Shown here piece by piece: positions 1 to 8,750 of a stretch of 64,000 bases of DNA (positions within the stretch are counted from its first letter, which is position 1; each line of letters starts with the position of its first letter). The notes beneath the pieces were generated by a model that was given only the letters and a program-made list of their open reading frames with translations, did no database searches and was not told the DNA's origin. The stretch comes from Streptomyces albus subsp. albus (GTDB lineage Bacteria; Actinomycetota; Actinomycetes; Streptomycetales; Streptomycetaceae). The DNA lies in contig NZ_JODR01000012.1 in the NCBI RefSeq assembly GCF_000725885.1, positions 1-64,000 on the forward strand. Reading direction: 5' to 3'. Made by a program: the position numbers and the translations under genes.

Positions 1-60
1 CTGGCGTTGACTTTTGGCACGCTGTTGAGTTCTCAAGGAACGGACGCTTCCTTCGAAACC
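1..60 (-). promoter_or_regulatory. rRNA operon leader with antitermination (boxA-like) element
   Basis: On the minus strand this reads as the conserved leader that precedes 16S rRNA in Streptomyces. It contains GTTCCTTGAGAAC (plus-strand 29-41) followed by TCAACAGCGTGCCAAAAG. From memory, this block lies a few hundred bases upstream of the 16S gene and carries the antitermination and RNase III processing signals of rrn operons. The 16S gene would therefore start just outside the left edge and run leftwards. I recognise the leader by its text only; no mature rRNA sequence is inside the window. Confidence 0.75.
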
Positions 61-103
61 GTTTCACCGGTCTCTCCGGACGTTTGCCCTTTCGGTGTCC
101 ACT

Positions 104-133
104 ACGTTAGCGCGTTTTCCCCGGAACTCCTAA
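104..133 (-). promoter_or_regulatory. candidate rRNA operon promoter
   Basis: On the minus strand a TAACGT hexamer (plus 104-109) lies 18 bases downstream of TTAGGA (plus 128-133). The pair points into the rrn leader. Streptomyces rrn operons usually have several tandem promoters in this interval, so this is one candidate among several. The rest of 1-286 holds no credible coding sequence. Confidence 0.35.
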
Positions 134-286
134 TCGAGTGTTTCGGGATCGTTTTTCGGCGTGCCGAAAGCGACCCCGATCTGGGGGTACGTCGTAGGTA
201 GTGAATCGCCGCCGAAGGTTTTGCGGGTGACGCTCCGGGCTGGACGCCCATGACAAGCTGTCCCGCGTTCAGCGGCTCGGTCCACA

Positions 287-982
287 TTAGGGGGTCGTAC
301 GGCCTGCGTCAAGCGCCGGGCGGCGGTTCCTCGGTTTGTGCGGCCGGTAGGGGCTGACCGTCGGATCGTCGGCGAGCCAGAAGCGCCACGGGTGGTGGGC
401 GCCCTCGCCTCCGACGCCGGTGCGGGGGCCGCTCCGTATGGCGTCGTGCTTCTGCGGCCGACCCTCGAGGACGCCCAGGGGCGCGGTGTCGTCGTGGGAG
501 CAGACGTCGGCGCCGTTCAGTTCGCGGTCCACGGCGAGCGCCGTCGCGAGGCGGGCCGGGCCCTTGGCGAGCTCGGCGTCCTTGCGGGCCTTGGGGCGGC
601 GGCGCCTGGCCTGCTCCACGCCCTCCAGGACCTCGCCGGCCCGGATCAGTACACCGCTGGCCTGGCCCTCGGGGCCGCAGACCAGGTTGAGGCTGTACCA
701 CATTCCATAGATGAAGTAGACGTACGCGTGACCTGGCGGGCCGAACATCGAGGCGTTGCGTTCGGTCCTGCCCCGGTAGGCGTGGGAGCCGGGGTCCGCC
801 TCGCCCGCGTAGGCCTCGACCTCGGTGATCCGCAACCGCATCCGGCCTTCCGGCGTCGTGCGTACCAGTACGCGTCCGAGAAGGTCCGGTGCGACATCCA
901 GGACGGGACGGTCGAAGAAGGAACGGGGGAGGTAGGAGTGGCCGCTGCTCGTGCTGGGCTTGCGGTCTCGGCCTGCGATCAT
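287..982 (-). CDS. 3-methyladenine DNA glycosylase (AAG family)
   Basis: This 231-residue protein is a base-excision repair glycosylase of the AAG/Mpg family, which removes alkylated purines such as 3-methyladenine from DNA. The family core is visible: EVEAY at residues 54-58, with the catalytic glutamate expected in this block, then [15 protein letters not shown] at about 75-89 and YGMWYSLN. The C-terminal tail after about residue 210 is proline- and arginine-rich and not conserved. The reading frame continues far upstream, but the family alignment begins near SYLPRSFF, so the ATG at 982 was chosen. GGAGG lies only two bases before it, so the exact start is a little uncertain. It is divergent from the Spo0M gene and lies just upstream of an rRNA operon pointing the same way. 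Confidence 0.9.
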   Translation of the reverse strand: MIAGRDRKPSTSSGHSYLPRSFFDRPVLDVAPDLLGRVLVRTTPEGRMRLRITEVEAYAGEADPGSHAYRGRTERNASMFGPPGHAYVYFIYGMWYSLNLVCGPEGQASGVLIRAGEVLEGVEQARRRRPKARKDAELAKGPARLATALAVDRELNGADVCSHDDTAPLGVLEGRPQKHDAIRSGPRTGVGGEGAHHPWRFWLADDPTVSPYRPHKPRNRRPALDAGRTTP

Positions 983-1060
983 GCCCTCCGAGCGTACAAG
1001 AACCGCGTATGAGAAACGGCCGCTCCCGTGTCGCGGGGGCTGCGAAGGGGAGGACGAAGG

Positions 1061-1843
1061 ATGGGTTTCAAGAAGCTGTTCGCGAGCCTGGGGATGGGCA
1101 GCGCCTCGGTCGACACCGTGCTGAACGAGCCGCACGCCGTGCCCGGCGGTGTGGTGCAGGGCGAGGTGCGGATCGAGGGCGGCTCGGTGCAGCAGGAGAT
1201 CCAGTCGCTGTCGGTCGGGCTCCAGGCCCTGGTCGAGGTCGAGACGAGCGACGGTGAGACCCGTCAGAACATCGTCTTCGGGACTCAGCAGCTCGGCGGG
1301 GCGGTGACCCTGTACGAGGGCGCCTCCCACGTGGTGCCGTTCGGTCTGGAGGTGCCCTGGGAGACGCCGGTGACGATGTTCCTGGGGCAGAAGCTGCGCG
1401 GTATGCAGATCGGGGTGTGCACGGAGCTGGCCATCGCCCGTGCGGTGGACTCGACCGATCTCGACCCGGTGGACATCCACCCGCTGCCGGCGCAGCAGGC
1501 GATTCTGGACGCGTTCGGGCAGCTGGGCTTCCGCTTCAAGTCGGCGGACATGGAGAAGGGGCACATTCGCGGTACGCGGCAGAAGCTGCCCTTCTACCAG
1601 GAGATCGAGTTCCACGCGCCCGAGCAGTACCGGGGGCTCAACCAGGTGGAGCTGTCGTTCGTCGCCGACGCGCAGGGGATGGACGTGGTGCTGGAGATGG
1701 ACAAGAAGGGTGGGCTCTTCTCGGAGGGCAGCGACACCTACCGGGCTTTCCCGGTCGATTTCGGTACGTACCAGCAGACGGACTGGGCGGCGTACCTCCA
1801 CCAGTGGCTGGCCGAGGTGGGCGGCAAGCGCAACTGGTTCTGA
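1061..1843 (+). CDS. sporulation-control protein Spo0M
   Basis: This 260-residue protein belongs to the Spo0M family (PF07070), arrestin-like beta proteins. They influence sporulation in Bacillus and are common in Streptomyces, where their role is poorly defined. The N-terminal [11 protein letters not shown] and the block [15 protein letters not shown] are typical. No signal peptide or membrane segment is seen, so it should be cytoplasmic. The ATG at 1061 is preceded by AGGGGAGG. The longer upstream frame lacks conserved sequence. The gene ends in a strong hairpin shared with the converging barstar-like gene. Confidence 0.85.
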   Translation: MGFKKLFASLGMGSASVDTVLNEPHAVPGGVVQGEVRIEGGSVQQEIQSLSVGLQALVEVETSDGETRQNIVFGTQQLGGAVTLYEGASHVVPFGLEVPWETPVTMFLGQKLRGMQIGVCTELAIARAVDSTDLDPVDIHPLPAQQAILDAFGQLGFRFKSADMEKGHIRGTRQKLPFYQEIEFHAPEQYRGLNQVELSFVADAQGMDVVLEMDKKGGLFSEGSDTYRAFPVDFGTYQQTDWAAYLHQWLAEVGGKRNWF

Positions 1844-1875
1844 GCCGACGCCGGCCGGCGGCCGGACGCGTGGGG

Positions 1876-1907
1876 CCCCGCTCAGCCCAGCAGGATGCTG
1901 AGCGGGG
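1876..1907. terminator. hairpin between converging genes
   Basis: An 11-bp perfect stem (CCCCGCTCAGC at 1876-1886 pairing with 1897-1907) encloses a 10-base loop. It lies 33 bases after the Spo0M stop and overlaps the last codons of the converging barstar-like gene. It probably terminates Spo0M transcription, and perhaps both directions. Confidence 0.65.
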
Positions 1908-2313
1908 TCTCGCGTACCGACCAGAAGCCGACCGCGGCGGAGAAGACGTTCGCGGCCTCGGCCGCGTCCTGGGGGTCGGCCTGCTCGAACTCGGTCCAGC
2001 CGGTGGCGAGCACCAGGTAGCCGCGGCTCTTCCCCCACCAGGACAGGTCGGTCAGGAGGTCGGCGAGGGCGTCCCAGTTGCGGCCGAAGTAGTCGGGGAG
2101 TTCCAGCCCGGTGGCGCAACGTTCCATGAAGTCGGCCTTGTTGGTGACGCCGGTCAGGTCCACGACCGCGTCGAACCAGCCTGCCGCGTCCGCCTGCATG
2201 AGGGCGTCGGGTCCCACCGAGGGGAACCGGTAGACGCCGGGGGGCACCGAGGCGTCGAAGAGGCCGGGGAGGTCGGCCGGGGGGAGCTCGGGCAGTTCCA
2301 CGGGGCTGGTCAT
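1882..2313 (-). CDS. barstar family protein
   Basis: This 143-residue protein carries the barstar signature [20 protein letters not shown] around residues 80-100. In barstar this helix and loop block the active site of the RNase barnase. The fold suggests an inhibitor of a guanyl-specific RNase, but no RNase gene is adjacent, so the partner is unknown. Start choice is open: ATG at 2313 lacks a clear ribosome binding site, and a GTG at 2348 would add 12 residues. The last codons fall inside a terminator hairpin serving the converging Spo0M gene. Confidence 0.75.
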   Translation of the reverse strand: MTSPVELPELPPADLPGLFDASVPPGVYRFPSVGPDALMQADAAGWFDAVVDLTGVTNKADFMERCATGLELPDYFGRNWDALADLLTDLSWWGKSRGYLVLATGWTEFEQADPQDAAEAANVFSAAVGFWSVRETPLSILLG

Positions 2314-2490
2314 GTCGCACCACCGCTTCGGGTTCTCGTCGTGGTCACTCACCTGACGGCGTTGACGGCTGCGGGCATGGGGCGGGGATGTACGGGGCGT
2401 GCTGTCGCACCCCGCCATGGTGGCAAAGAGTGGCTGTCGCGATCGTTAGGCTGGCCGGAACAGCGATTCGCGTGACGAGGAGGTTCCGAC

Positions 2491-3030
2491 GTGACCGACC
2501 AGCAACGGCGCCCGCTCCCCCATGACTTCCACCCTCCGGTGCCGTCGATTCGGGTGATGAGCGACGATCTGGCGGACGGCGGCCATCTGGGTTCCGCACA
2601 GGTGTACGCGGAGGGGAACACCTCGCCGCATCTGCGCTGGGAGGGGTTCCCGGAGGGGACGAAGAGTTTCGCGGTGACGTGCTTCGACCCGGACGCGCCG
2701 ACCGGCAGCGGGTTCTGGCACTGGTCCGTCTTCGACATCCCCGCCTCCGTGACCGAGTTGCCGACGGGCGCCGGTACTGGCGGGATGGAGGGGCTGCCCG
2801 AGGGCGCCGTCCACGTGCGCAACGACTTCGGGACCCGTGACTTCGGCGGGGCCGCGCCGCCGCCCGGGGACGGCCCGCACCGGTATGTGTTCACCGTCTA
2901 CGCGGTGGACACCGAGAAGCTCGGTCCGGACGCCGACGCTTCGCCCGCGGTCGTGGGGTTCAACCTGCGCTTCCACACGCTGGGGCGGGGTCAGCTGATC
3001 GCCGAGTACGAGGTGCCCGCGGAAGGCTGA
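2491..3030 (+). CDS. YbhB/YbcL family Raf kinase inhibitor-like (PEBP) protein
   Basis: This 179-residue protein belongs to the bacterial phosphatidylethanolamine-binding protein family (YbhB/YbcL). Family motifs are visible: [10 protein letters not shown] at about 43-52, [21 protein letters not shown] at about 64-84 and [10 protein letters not shown] at about 131-140. The DPDAP and HW residues line the anion-binding pocket. It has no signal peptide, so a cytoplasmic location is likely, and the biological ligand is unknown. The GTG at 2491 follows GAGGAGG at good spacing. A TTAGGCT sequence about 45 bases upstream (near 2445-2451) could be the -10 region. It is divergent from the barstar-like gene. 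Confidence 0.88.
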   Translation: MTDQQRRPLPHDFHPPVPSIRVMSDDLADGGHLGSAQVYAEGNTSPHLRWEGFPEGTKSFAVTCFDPDAPTGSGFWHWSVFDIPASVTELPTGAGTGGMEGLPEGAVHVRNDFGTRDFGGAAPPPGDGPHRYVFTVYAVDTEKLGPDADASPAVVGFNLRFHTLGRGQLIAEYEVPAEG

Positions 3031-3080
3031 CCGTCAGGTTGTCCGAAAAGCTGCCTTCGTCGTTCGTCTGAGGAAAACTC

Positions 3081-3111
3081 CGTTGCGCCGCGCTCCGTGC
3101 GCGGCGCAACG
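3081..3111 (+). terminator. perfect 13-bp hairpin terminator
   Basis: CGTTGCGCCGCGC (3081-3093) pairs perfectly with 3099-3111 around a five-base loop, 50 bases after the YbhB stop. There is no U-tract, which is usual for Streptomyces terminators. Confidence 0.8.
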
Positions 3112-3588
3112 TATGGAGGGGCAGTCGGCACCGTGCCGCGGTCGAGCACCGCGAGCGGGGGCGGCAGGCGCACATCGGCGCCGCCGTCTGCCGGAGTCCG
3201 GCCGGGGGCCGGACGACCGCGCCGGCTGCCTTCGACTCTTCCCGCGCGCCTTCCGGTCCCGGTTCCGGTGTCGCCTTCGGGCCCGGCCGCCTGCAGAGCC
3301 TCCGTCTCCCGCTCGTCTCCGGACCGGCCCGTCTCCGGCTCCTGAGGTCTTCCCTCCCGGGCGCTTCCCTTCCTTGGGGCCGCCTCTCCCCGACCGCTTT
3401 GCCTTCTCCTTCCTTTTCCCTGACGCGTTCCGTGGTGTTCGCGGGCGTTTCATCTCCCGGTGGGGGTAGGGAAATTGCGTTGTCGGCCCGCAGGGGCAGC
3501 GGCACAGTGGAGCCACCCCGGCGCGGGGCGTACGGGGAGCAACGGGAGGAATTCCGGGGAAACCCGGAAGAAGGGGAGGCGGTCCGGG
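3112..3588 (+). other. long non-coding leader, pyrimidine-rich, before HNH nuclease gene
   Basis: No convincing gene is present in this 477-base stretch. From about 3230 to 3430 the plus strand is strongly pyrimidine-rich, with repeated CTTCCC/TCTCC/CTTCC tracts. It then changes abruptly to a purine-rich segment from about 3455 that ends in the ribosome binding site of the HNH gene. The reading frames across it have atypical, arginine- and proline-rich composition. It may be a structured 5' leader, but I could not identify a known RNA family. Confidence 0.5.
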
Positions 3589-4098
3589 ATGCGGGAGACG
3601 CTGGTACTCAACGCGAGTTTCGAGCCGTTGTCGACGGTCTCGCTGCGGCGCGCGGTGGTGCTCGTGATGCGGGAGAAGGCCGTCGTCGAGCAGTCGCACC
3701 CCGGGCTGAAGGTCCGCGCGGCGCAGCTGGAGATACCGGTCCCGCAGGTGATCAGGCTGTGCCGGTACGTGAGAGTGCCCTTCCGACAACGGGCGCCGTG
3801 GTCGCGGCGGGGCGTCCTGGTGCGGGACCGGCACCGGTGCGCGTACTGCGGACGCCGGGCGACCACGGTCGACCACATCGTGCCGCGCTCGCACGGGGGC
3901 GGTGACACCTGGCTGAACACGGTCGCGGCCTGCGCGGCGGACAATCACCGCAAGGCGGACCGGACGCCGGCCCAGGCGGGGATGACGCTGCTGGTCAAAC
4001 CGTTCGAGCCGACCCCGGCCGATGCGCTGCTGCTGGCGCTCGGGCTCAAGGAGGGCGACACCCTTCCGGAGTGGCTGTCGCTGCCGGCGACGGCGTGA
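3589..4098 (+). CDS. HNH endonuclease
   Basis: This 169-residue protein has an HNH nuclease domain at about 75-135. The motif runs CAYCGRRATTVDHIVPRSHGG, then WLNTVAAC and NHRKADRTP. The paired cysteines probably hold a structural zinc, while the DH and N residues form the metal-dependent nuclease centre. The family is nearly universal in actinobacteria and its cellular substrate is not established. AAGGGGAGG lies 10 bases upstream of the ATG at 3589. The frame extends upstream to 3460 but without conserved sequence. The gene follows an unusually long pyrimidine-rich leader and converges on the TauE/SafE permease gene with a 21-base gap. Confidence 0.85.
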   Translation: MRETLVLNASFEPLSTVSLRRAVVLVMREKAVVEQSHPGLKVRAAQLEIPVPQVIRLCRYVRVPFRQRAPWSRRGVLVRDRHRCAYCGRRATTVDHIVPRSHGGGDTWLNTVAACAADNHRKADRTPAQAGMTLLVKPFEPTPADALLLALGLKEGDTLPEWLSLPATA

Positions 4099-4119
4099 CC
4101 GTACCGGCCCGCGGGGCGC

Positions 4120-4887
4120 CTAGCGCAGCAGGAGTTGTGCGATGGCGGCGAGGCCGACGGCCACGATGACGCCGCGGAGTACGGAGGGGGACAGTCTGCG
4201 TCCGATGCGGGCGCCGATCTGTCCCCCTGCCGCCGATCCGCAGGCGATCAGGAGGACGGCGGTCCAGTCGAAGTCGGCGACGAAGAGGAAGAAGACGGCG
4301 GCGGTGCCGTTGACGACGGCACCGAGCACGTTCTTGACGGCGTTGATGCGTTGCAGGTCGTCGTGGATCAGCAGGCCCATGAGGGCGAGGTAGACGACGC
4401 CCTGGGCGGCGCCGAAGTAGCCGCCGTACGCGCCGGCGAGCGCGATGCCGCCCTGGAGGGGCGCTCCGCCGTGCGGATGGCCGGACCGCTCGTCGCGCTC
4501 GCGGCGGCGCCGGACGGCGGCGGCCAGCCTGGGCTGGAGGACGACGAGCACGAGGGCGAGCGCGATCAGCACCGGGACGATCATGTCGAAGGCGCTGCTG
4601 GGGAGGGTGAGCAGCAGTACGGCCCCCGTCAGGCCGCCGACGAGGGCCGCGGCGCCGAGGCGCAGGACGCGGTCGCGCTGGCCGCGCAGCTCGCGGCGGT
4701 AGCCGATGGCGCCGCTGACCGAGCCGGGGACGAGGCCGAGGGAGTTGGAGACGTTCGCGGTCACGGGCGGCAGCCCGACGGCGAGCAGTACGGGGAAGGT
4801 GATGAGGGTGCCGGAGCCGACGATGGTGTTGATGCCGCCGGCCGCGATTCCGGCGGCGCAGACGGCCATTGCCTCCCATACGGTCAC
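4120..4887 (-). CDS. TauE/SafE family sulfite exporter-like permease
   Basis: This 255-residue integral membrane protein has about eight hydrophobic segments and two halves of similar design, as in the TauE/SafE family (PF01925). The glycine-rich first segment GGINTIVGSGTLITFPVLL and the NVSNSLGLVPGS block are typical. Family members move sulfite, sulfoacetate or other organosulfur anions, and the substrate cannot be read from the sequence. Loops between the halves are rich in arginine and glutamate (about residues 125-140). The start is a GTG at 4887. No regulator or sulfur-metabolism gene is adjacent. Confidence 0.82.
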   Translation of the reverse strand: MTVWEAMAVCAAGIAAGGINTIVGSGTLITFPVLLAVGLPPVTANVSNSLGLVPGSVSGAIGYRRELRGQRDRVLRLGAAALVGGLTGAVLLLTLPSSAFDMIVPVLIALALVLVVLQPRLAAAVRRRRERDERSGHPHGGAPLQGGIALAGAYGGYFGAAQGVVYLALMGLLIHDDLQRINAVKNVLGAVVNGTAAVFFLFVADFDWTAVLLIACGSAAGGQIGARIGRRLSPSVLRGVIVAVGLAAIAQLLLR

Positions 4888-5001
4888 GCGTCAGCCCCTC
4901 CGGTGATCGGTGTCGGTGCCACTGATCATGCCCGAAGGGGCTGTCGTCGTGCGCGGGGTTCCGGCTGCCGGGACGGTTCCGGTCCGGTGGCCGGGGGTCT
5001 G

Positions 5002-5970
5002 TCAGGAGTCGAGCGGGGGCTGCTCGCGCGGGGGCTTGGGGACGCTGGGCGGGGTGGGGGTGCCGCCGCCGTTGCCGCGGCTGCTGTTGCCGTTGTCGGG
5101 GCGGAAGTTGTCGAGTGCGCCACCGAGGCCCTTGAGGGCGTCGCCGATCTCGCTGGGGACGATCCAGAGCTTGTTGGCGTCGCCCTCGGCGATCTTCGGG
5201 AGCATCTGGAGGTACTGGTAGGAGAGCAGCTTCTGGTCCGGGTCGCCGGCGTGGATGGACTCGAAGACGGTGCGGATGGCCTGGGCCTCACCTTCGGCGC
5301 GCAGCGCGGCGGAGCGGGACTCACCTTCGGCGCGGAGGATCGCCGACTGCTTCTCGCCCTCGGCGGTGAGGATCGCGGACTGGCGGACACCTTCGGCCTG
5401 GAGGATGGCGGCACGCTTGTCGCGGTCGGCGCGCATCTGCTTCTCCATCGAGTCCTGGATGGAGGTCGGCGGTTCGATGGCCTTCAGTTCGACGCGGTTG
5501 ACGCGGATGCCCCACTTGCCGGTGGCCTCGTCGAGGACGCCGCGCAGGGCCGCGTTGATCTCCTCGCGGGAGGTGAGGGTCCGCTCCAGGTCCATGCCAC
5601 CGATGATGTTGCGCAGTGTCGTGACGGTGAGCTGCTCGATCGCCTGGATGTAGCTGGCGACCTCGTAGGTGGCGGCCCGGGCGTCGGTCACCTGGTAGTA
5701 GATGACCGTGTCGATGTTCACGACCAGGTTGTCCTGGGTGATCACCGGCTGCGGGGGGAAGGGAACGACCTGTTCGCGCAGGTCCACGCGGTTGCGGATG
5801 GTGTCGATGAACGGTACGACGATGTTGAGGCCCGCGTTGAGGGTGCGGGTGTACCGTCCGAAGCGCTCTACGATCGCCGCACTGGCCTGTGGGATGACCT
5901 GGATCGTCTTGATGAGCGCGATGAAGACAAGCACCACCAGGATGATCAGGACGATGATGATGGCGTCCAC
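5002..5970 (-). CDS. SPFH/Band 7 (stomatin-like) membrane protein
   Basis: This 322-residue protein has one N-terminal membrane helix (about 3-24), followed by an SPFH/Band 7 domain (about 25-190) containing VERFGRYTRTLNAGLN and the typical DLRE block. A long helical region follows, with repeated RAEGE/TAEGE/QAEGV segments (about 195-245), as in stomatin and QmcA. The C-terminal 45 residues are a proline-, glycine- and asparagine-rich tail. Such proteins assemble into large membrane rings and scaffold microdomains. It lies 57 bases downstream of an NfeD-like gene in the same direction, the well-known NfeD-stomatin partnership, so the two should act together at the membrane. Confidence 0.9.
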   Translation of the reverse strand: MDAIIIVLIILVVLVFIALIKTIQVIPQASAAIVERFGRYTRTLNAGLNIVVPFIDTIRNRVDLREQVVPFPPQPVITQDNLVVNIDTVIYYQVTDARAATYEVASYIQAIEQLTVTTLRNIIGGMDLERTLTSREEINAALRGVLDEATGKWGIRVNRVELKAIEPPTSIQDSMEKQMRADRDKRAAILQAEGVRQSAILTAEGEKQSAILRAEGESRSAALRAEGEAQAIRTVFESIHAGDPDQKLLSYQYLQMLPKIAEGDANKLWIVPSEIGDALKGLGGALDNFRPDNGNSSRGNGGGTPTPPSVPKPPREQPPLDS

Positions 5971-6027
5971 GGCCTTGCCCCCTGCTGATGTCGAAGAATT
6001 GCCGATCGTGTGCGGTTGCTCACGCCA

Positions 6028-6450
6028 TCACATCACGACAGCGGTTGCCCCGTCGATCTCGACCACGTCCACCTGCCTTCCCGGCTCATAGCTTTCGGAC
6101 GAGTCGAGGGCGCGGGCCGACCAGATCTCACCGGCGAGCTTGATGCGTCCGCCCTGTCCGTCGACCCTCTCCAGCACCACGGCCTGCCGGCCCTTGAGGG
6201 CTTCGACGCCGCTCGCCAGGGCGGGGCGCTGGGTGCGGGTGCGGCGTGCCAGGGGCCGGACGACCAGGATCAGTGCGACGGAGACGAGTGCGAAGACGAC
6301 GACCTGGGCGACAGGTCCCCCGCCGATCCCGGCCGTACCGGCAGCCGCGACCGCGCCCACCCCCAGCATGCCGAATTCGGGCATGGCCGTGATGATGAGC
6401 GGGATTCCCAGCGCTGCGGCGGCTACGAGCCACCAGACCCATGCGTCCAC
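6028..6450 (-). CDS. NfeD-like short membrane protein
   Basis: This 140-residue protein has two or three closely spaced hydrophobic segments in residues 1-65 and a C-terminal OB-fold domain from about 85, with the GRQAVVLERVDGQGGRIKLAGEIWSA block. It lacks the N-terminal ClpP-like protease domain of long NfeD, so it is the short NfeD1b type. The GTG start at 6450 was chosen because it begins right before the first membrane segment. The sequence upstream is arginine-rich and unconserved. It forms a two-gene unit with the SPFH protein downstream. Confidence 0.85.
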   Translation of the reverse strand: MDAWVWWLVAAAALGIPLIITAMPEFGMLGVGAVAAAGTAGIGGGPVAQVVVFALVSVALILVVRPLARRTRTQRPALASGVEALKGRQAVVLERVDGQGGRIKLAGEIWSARALDSSESYEPGRQVDVVEIDGATAVVM

Positions 6451-6494
6451 ACGGCCATGGTAGGCGCGTAGGTGATGCCGCGGTAGGCGCCGGA

Positions 6495-7286
<792 letters not shown>

Positions 7287-7391
7287 GAGCGCGTTGTCTC
7301 CTATTGCAGTCGCGTTTGAGTGCCTGTGGGCACATTCCCCAGGGGAAAACCTACGCCACCGTGTGCGAAAGCCGTTCCTTAGGCTGGGTTC

Positions 7392-8222
7392 ATGCTCACA
7401 GAACCTCGCTCGGGGCGGCTGGCCGCCTGGGGAAACGCGCTGCTGGCCGGTCTCGTCTCGCCCGACGAGGCGGCCGAGCGCATCGCCGACGACGACGGGC
7501 GGCACCGCGTCGCGCTGTCCGGGGAGCCGGGCGGACCGGTGGGGCTCACCCTGGCGCTGGGGCGGCTGCGGGCGCTGGGCGCGGTGGGGCTGCGGGTCGC
7601 GCTGCCGGTGCCCGGCCATCCGCTGGGGCTGAGCGGGCCGCCCGAGTTCAACGCGCGGGCCCTGGAGGCCGAGGAGGCGGTGCTGGTGCACGGCACCGCG
7701 CTGGGCCTGGTCCCGGTGGTGCACGAGGCGGGGCCCGAGGGTGCGGGGCCGGAGGACGTGCACACCGAGGTGCTGTGGGAGTGCCTGCCGGTGCGGGAGG
7801 CGCCGCCGGCGGACGTGCCGTCGCTGGCGGAGGCCGAGCGGGAGCTGGCCGAGGCGCTGCGGGAGGCGACGGAGGTGCTGACACGGCTGGATGTGGCCGG
7901 TTCCGGTCCGGTGGCCGACGCCGCGCTGGAGGCGTACCGGGCCCGGATGGAGGCGGGCAGGCAGCTGCTGGCGCCCGGTTATCCGCCGCGGGCCGTGCGG
8001 GTGCTGGAGCTGGCCCAGCGGGTGGGGGCGCTGGTGTCGATCGCGTACGGCGGCGGTGCCGGTGACGGGAGGGAGCACGGGGGTGCGGTGAGCGCTTCGG
8101 AGATCGCGGCGCGGGCCGCGGCGCTGCGTCCGGTGGAGCGGACGGCGCGGCGGGCGCAGGTCGCGGCGTACAACGCGTACGCGGAGGAGCTGGAGCGGCG
8201 GCGGGAGGGCGGGCGCCCCTGA
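7392..8222 (+). CDS. conserved hypothetical protein
   Basis: I do not recognise a domain in this 276-residue protein. It is rich in Ala, Leu, Glu and Arg, with no signal peptide or membrane segment. The N-terminal half (to about 130) looks like a mixed alpha/beta fold with many hydrophobic strands. The C-terminal half (about 140-276) is mostly predicted helix with charged heptad-like stretches. Codon usage is typical of a real Streptomyces gene. There is no Shine-Dalgarno sequence, and a TAGGCT hexamer at 7380-7385 ends six bases before the ATG, which suggests leaderless translation. It is divergent from the ABC ATPase and converges on chpE. Confidence 0.7.
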   Translation: MLTEPRSGRLAAWGNALLAGLVSPDEAAERIADDDGRHRVALSGEPGGPVGLTLALGRLRALGAVGLRVALPVPGHPLGLSGPPEFNARALEAEEAVLVHGTALGLVPVVHEAGPEGAGPEDVHTEVLWECLPVREAPPADVPSLAEAERELAEALREATEVLTRLDVAGSGPVADAALEAYRARMEAGRQLLAPGYPPRAVRVLELAQRVGALVSIAYGGGAGDGREHGGAVSASEIAARAAALRPVERTARRAQVAAYNAYAEELERRREGGRP

Positions 8223-8299
8223 CGCCGGGGCGCCCGGTGCGGGACGGTCCGCCGGGGGGTTGTGCGGGGACCGCCCGCGCCCTCCCGCCGCCGGGTGCG

Positions 8300-8548
8300 T
8301 CAGCGGTTGACGGCGAGGTTGCCGAAGGCGGGGTTGAGGACGCCCACGACGTTCACCGAGTTGCCGGAGACGTTCGCCGGGATGTGGATCGGGGCCTGCA
8401 CGAGGTTGCCCGAGCCGACGCCCGGCGACTTGGTGGCCGAGCCCTGGGCACCGGCGCCGTGCCCGGTGGCGAACGCGGAGCCGGCGGTGGCACCGGCCGC
8501 GACACCGGCGGCGGCGAGGACGAGGGCGGCCTTCTTGGCGGTGTTCAT
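8300..8548 (-). CDS. chpE: short chaplin without cysteines (ChpE-like)
   Basis: This 82-residue secreted protein has a signal peptide (about 1-27, ending SAFA) and one chaplin domain at about 41-80: SPGVGSGNLVQAPIHIP, then VSGNSVNVVGVLNPAFGN. Chaplins are hydrophobic surface proteins that assemble into amyloid-like fibres and let aerial hyphae break the water surface. Most chaplin domains have two cysteines. Here both positions are non-cysteine (Ser61 and Leu78), as I recall for ChpE of S. coelicolor. GGGAGA precedes the ATG at 8548. There is a 202-base intergenic region upstream, before the response regulator gene. Confidence 0.9.
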   Translation of the reverse strand: MNTAKKAALVLAAAGVAAGATAGSAFATGHGAGAQGSATKSPGVGSGNLVQAPIHIPANVSGNSVNVVGVLNPAFGNLAVNR

Positions 8549-8750
8549 GGGGTGTTCTCCCTGTCGAACCCTGTGGAATCAGCTGAGCGCCGCGCGGCCG
8601 GCCGCCGCGGGCACGTCATGGCAAACGGGTGACGGCCGGGGAGGATGCGGAGAAAAGATGACGACCACACGACGGTATGAATCACCGCCCTGATGCGAAC
8701 AGCAGTGCCCTTTGCGGTGTCCCGGCCGGCGGTGCGGGCCGACGTCCGCC

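Noticed and set aside
983..2323. Upstream continuation of the glycosylase frame to 2323
   Set aside because: It crosses the Spo0M gene in antisense and is arginine/proline-rich; the glycosylase family begins after 982.
3083..3469. Open frames in the leader of the HNH gene
   Set aside because: Composition is arginine/proline low complexity on both strands, and frames overlap each other without a ribosome binding site.
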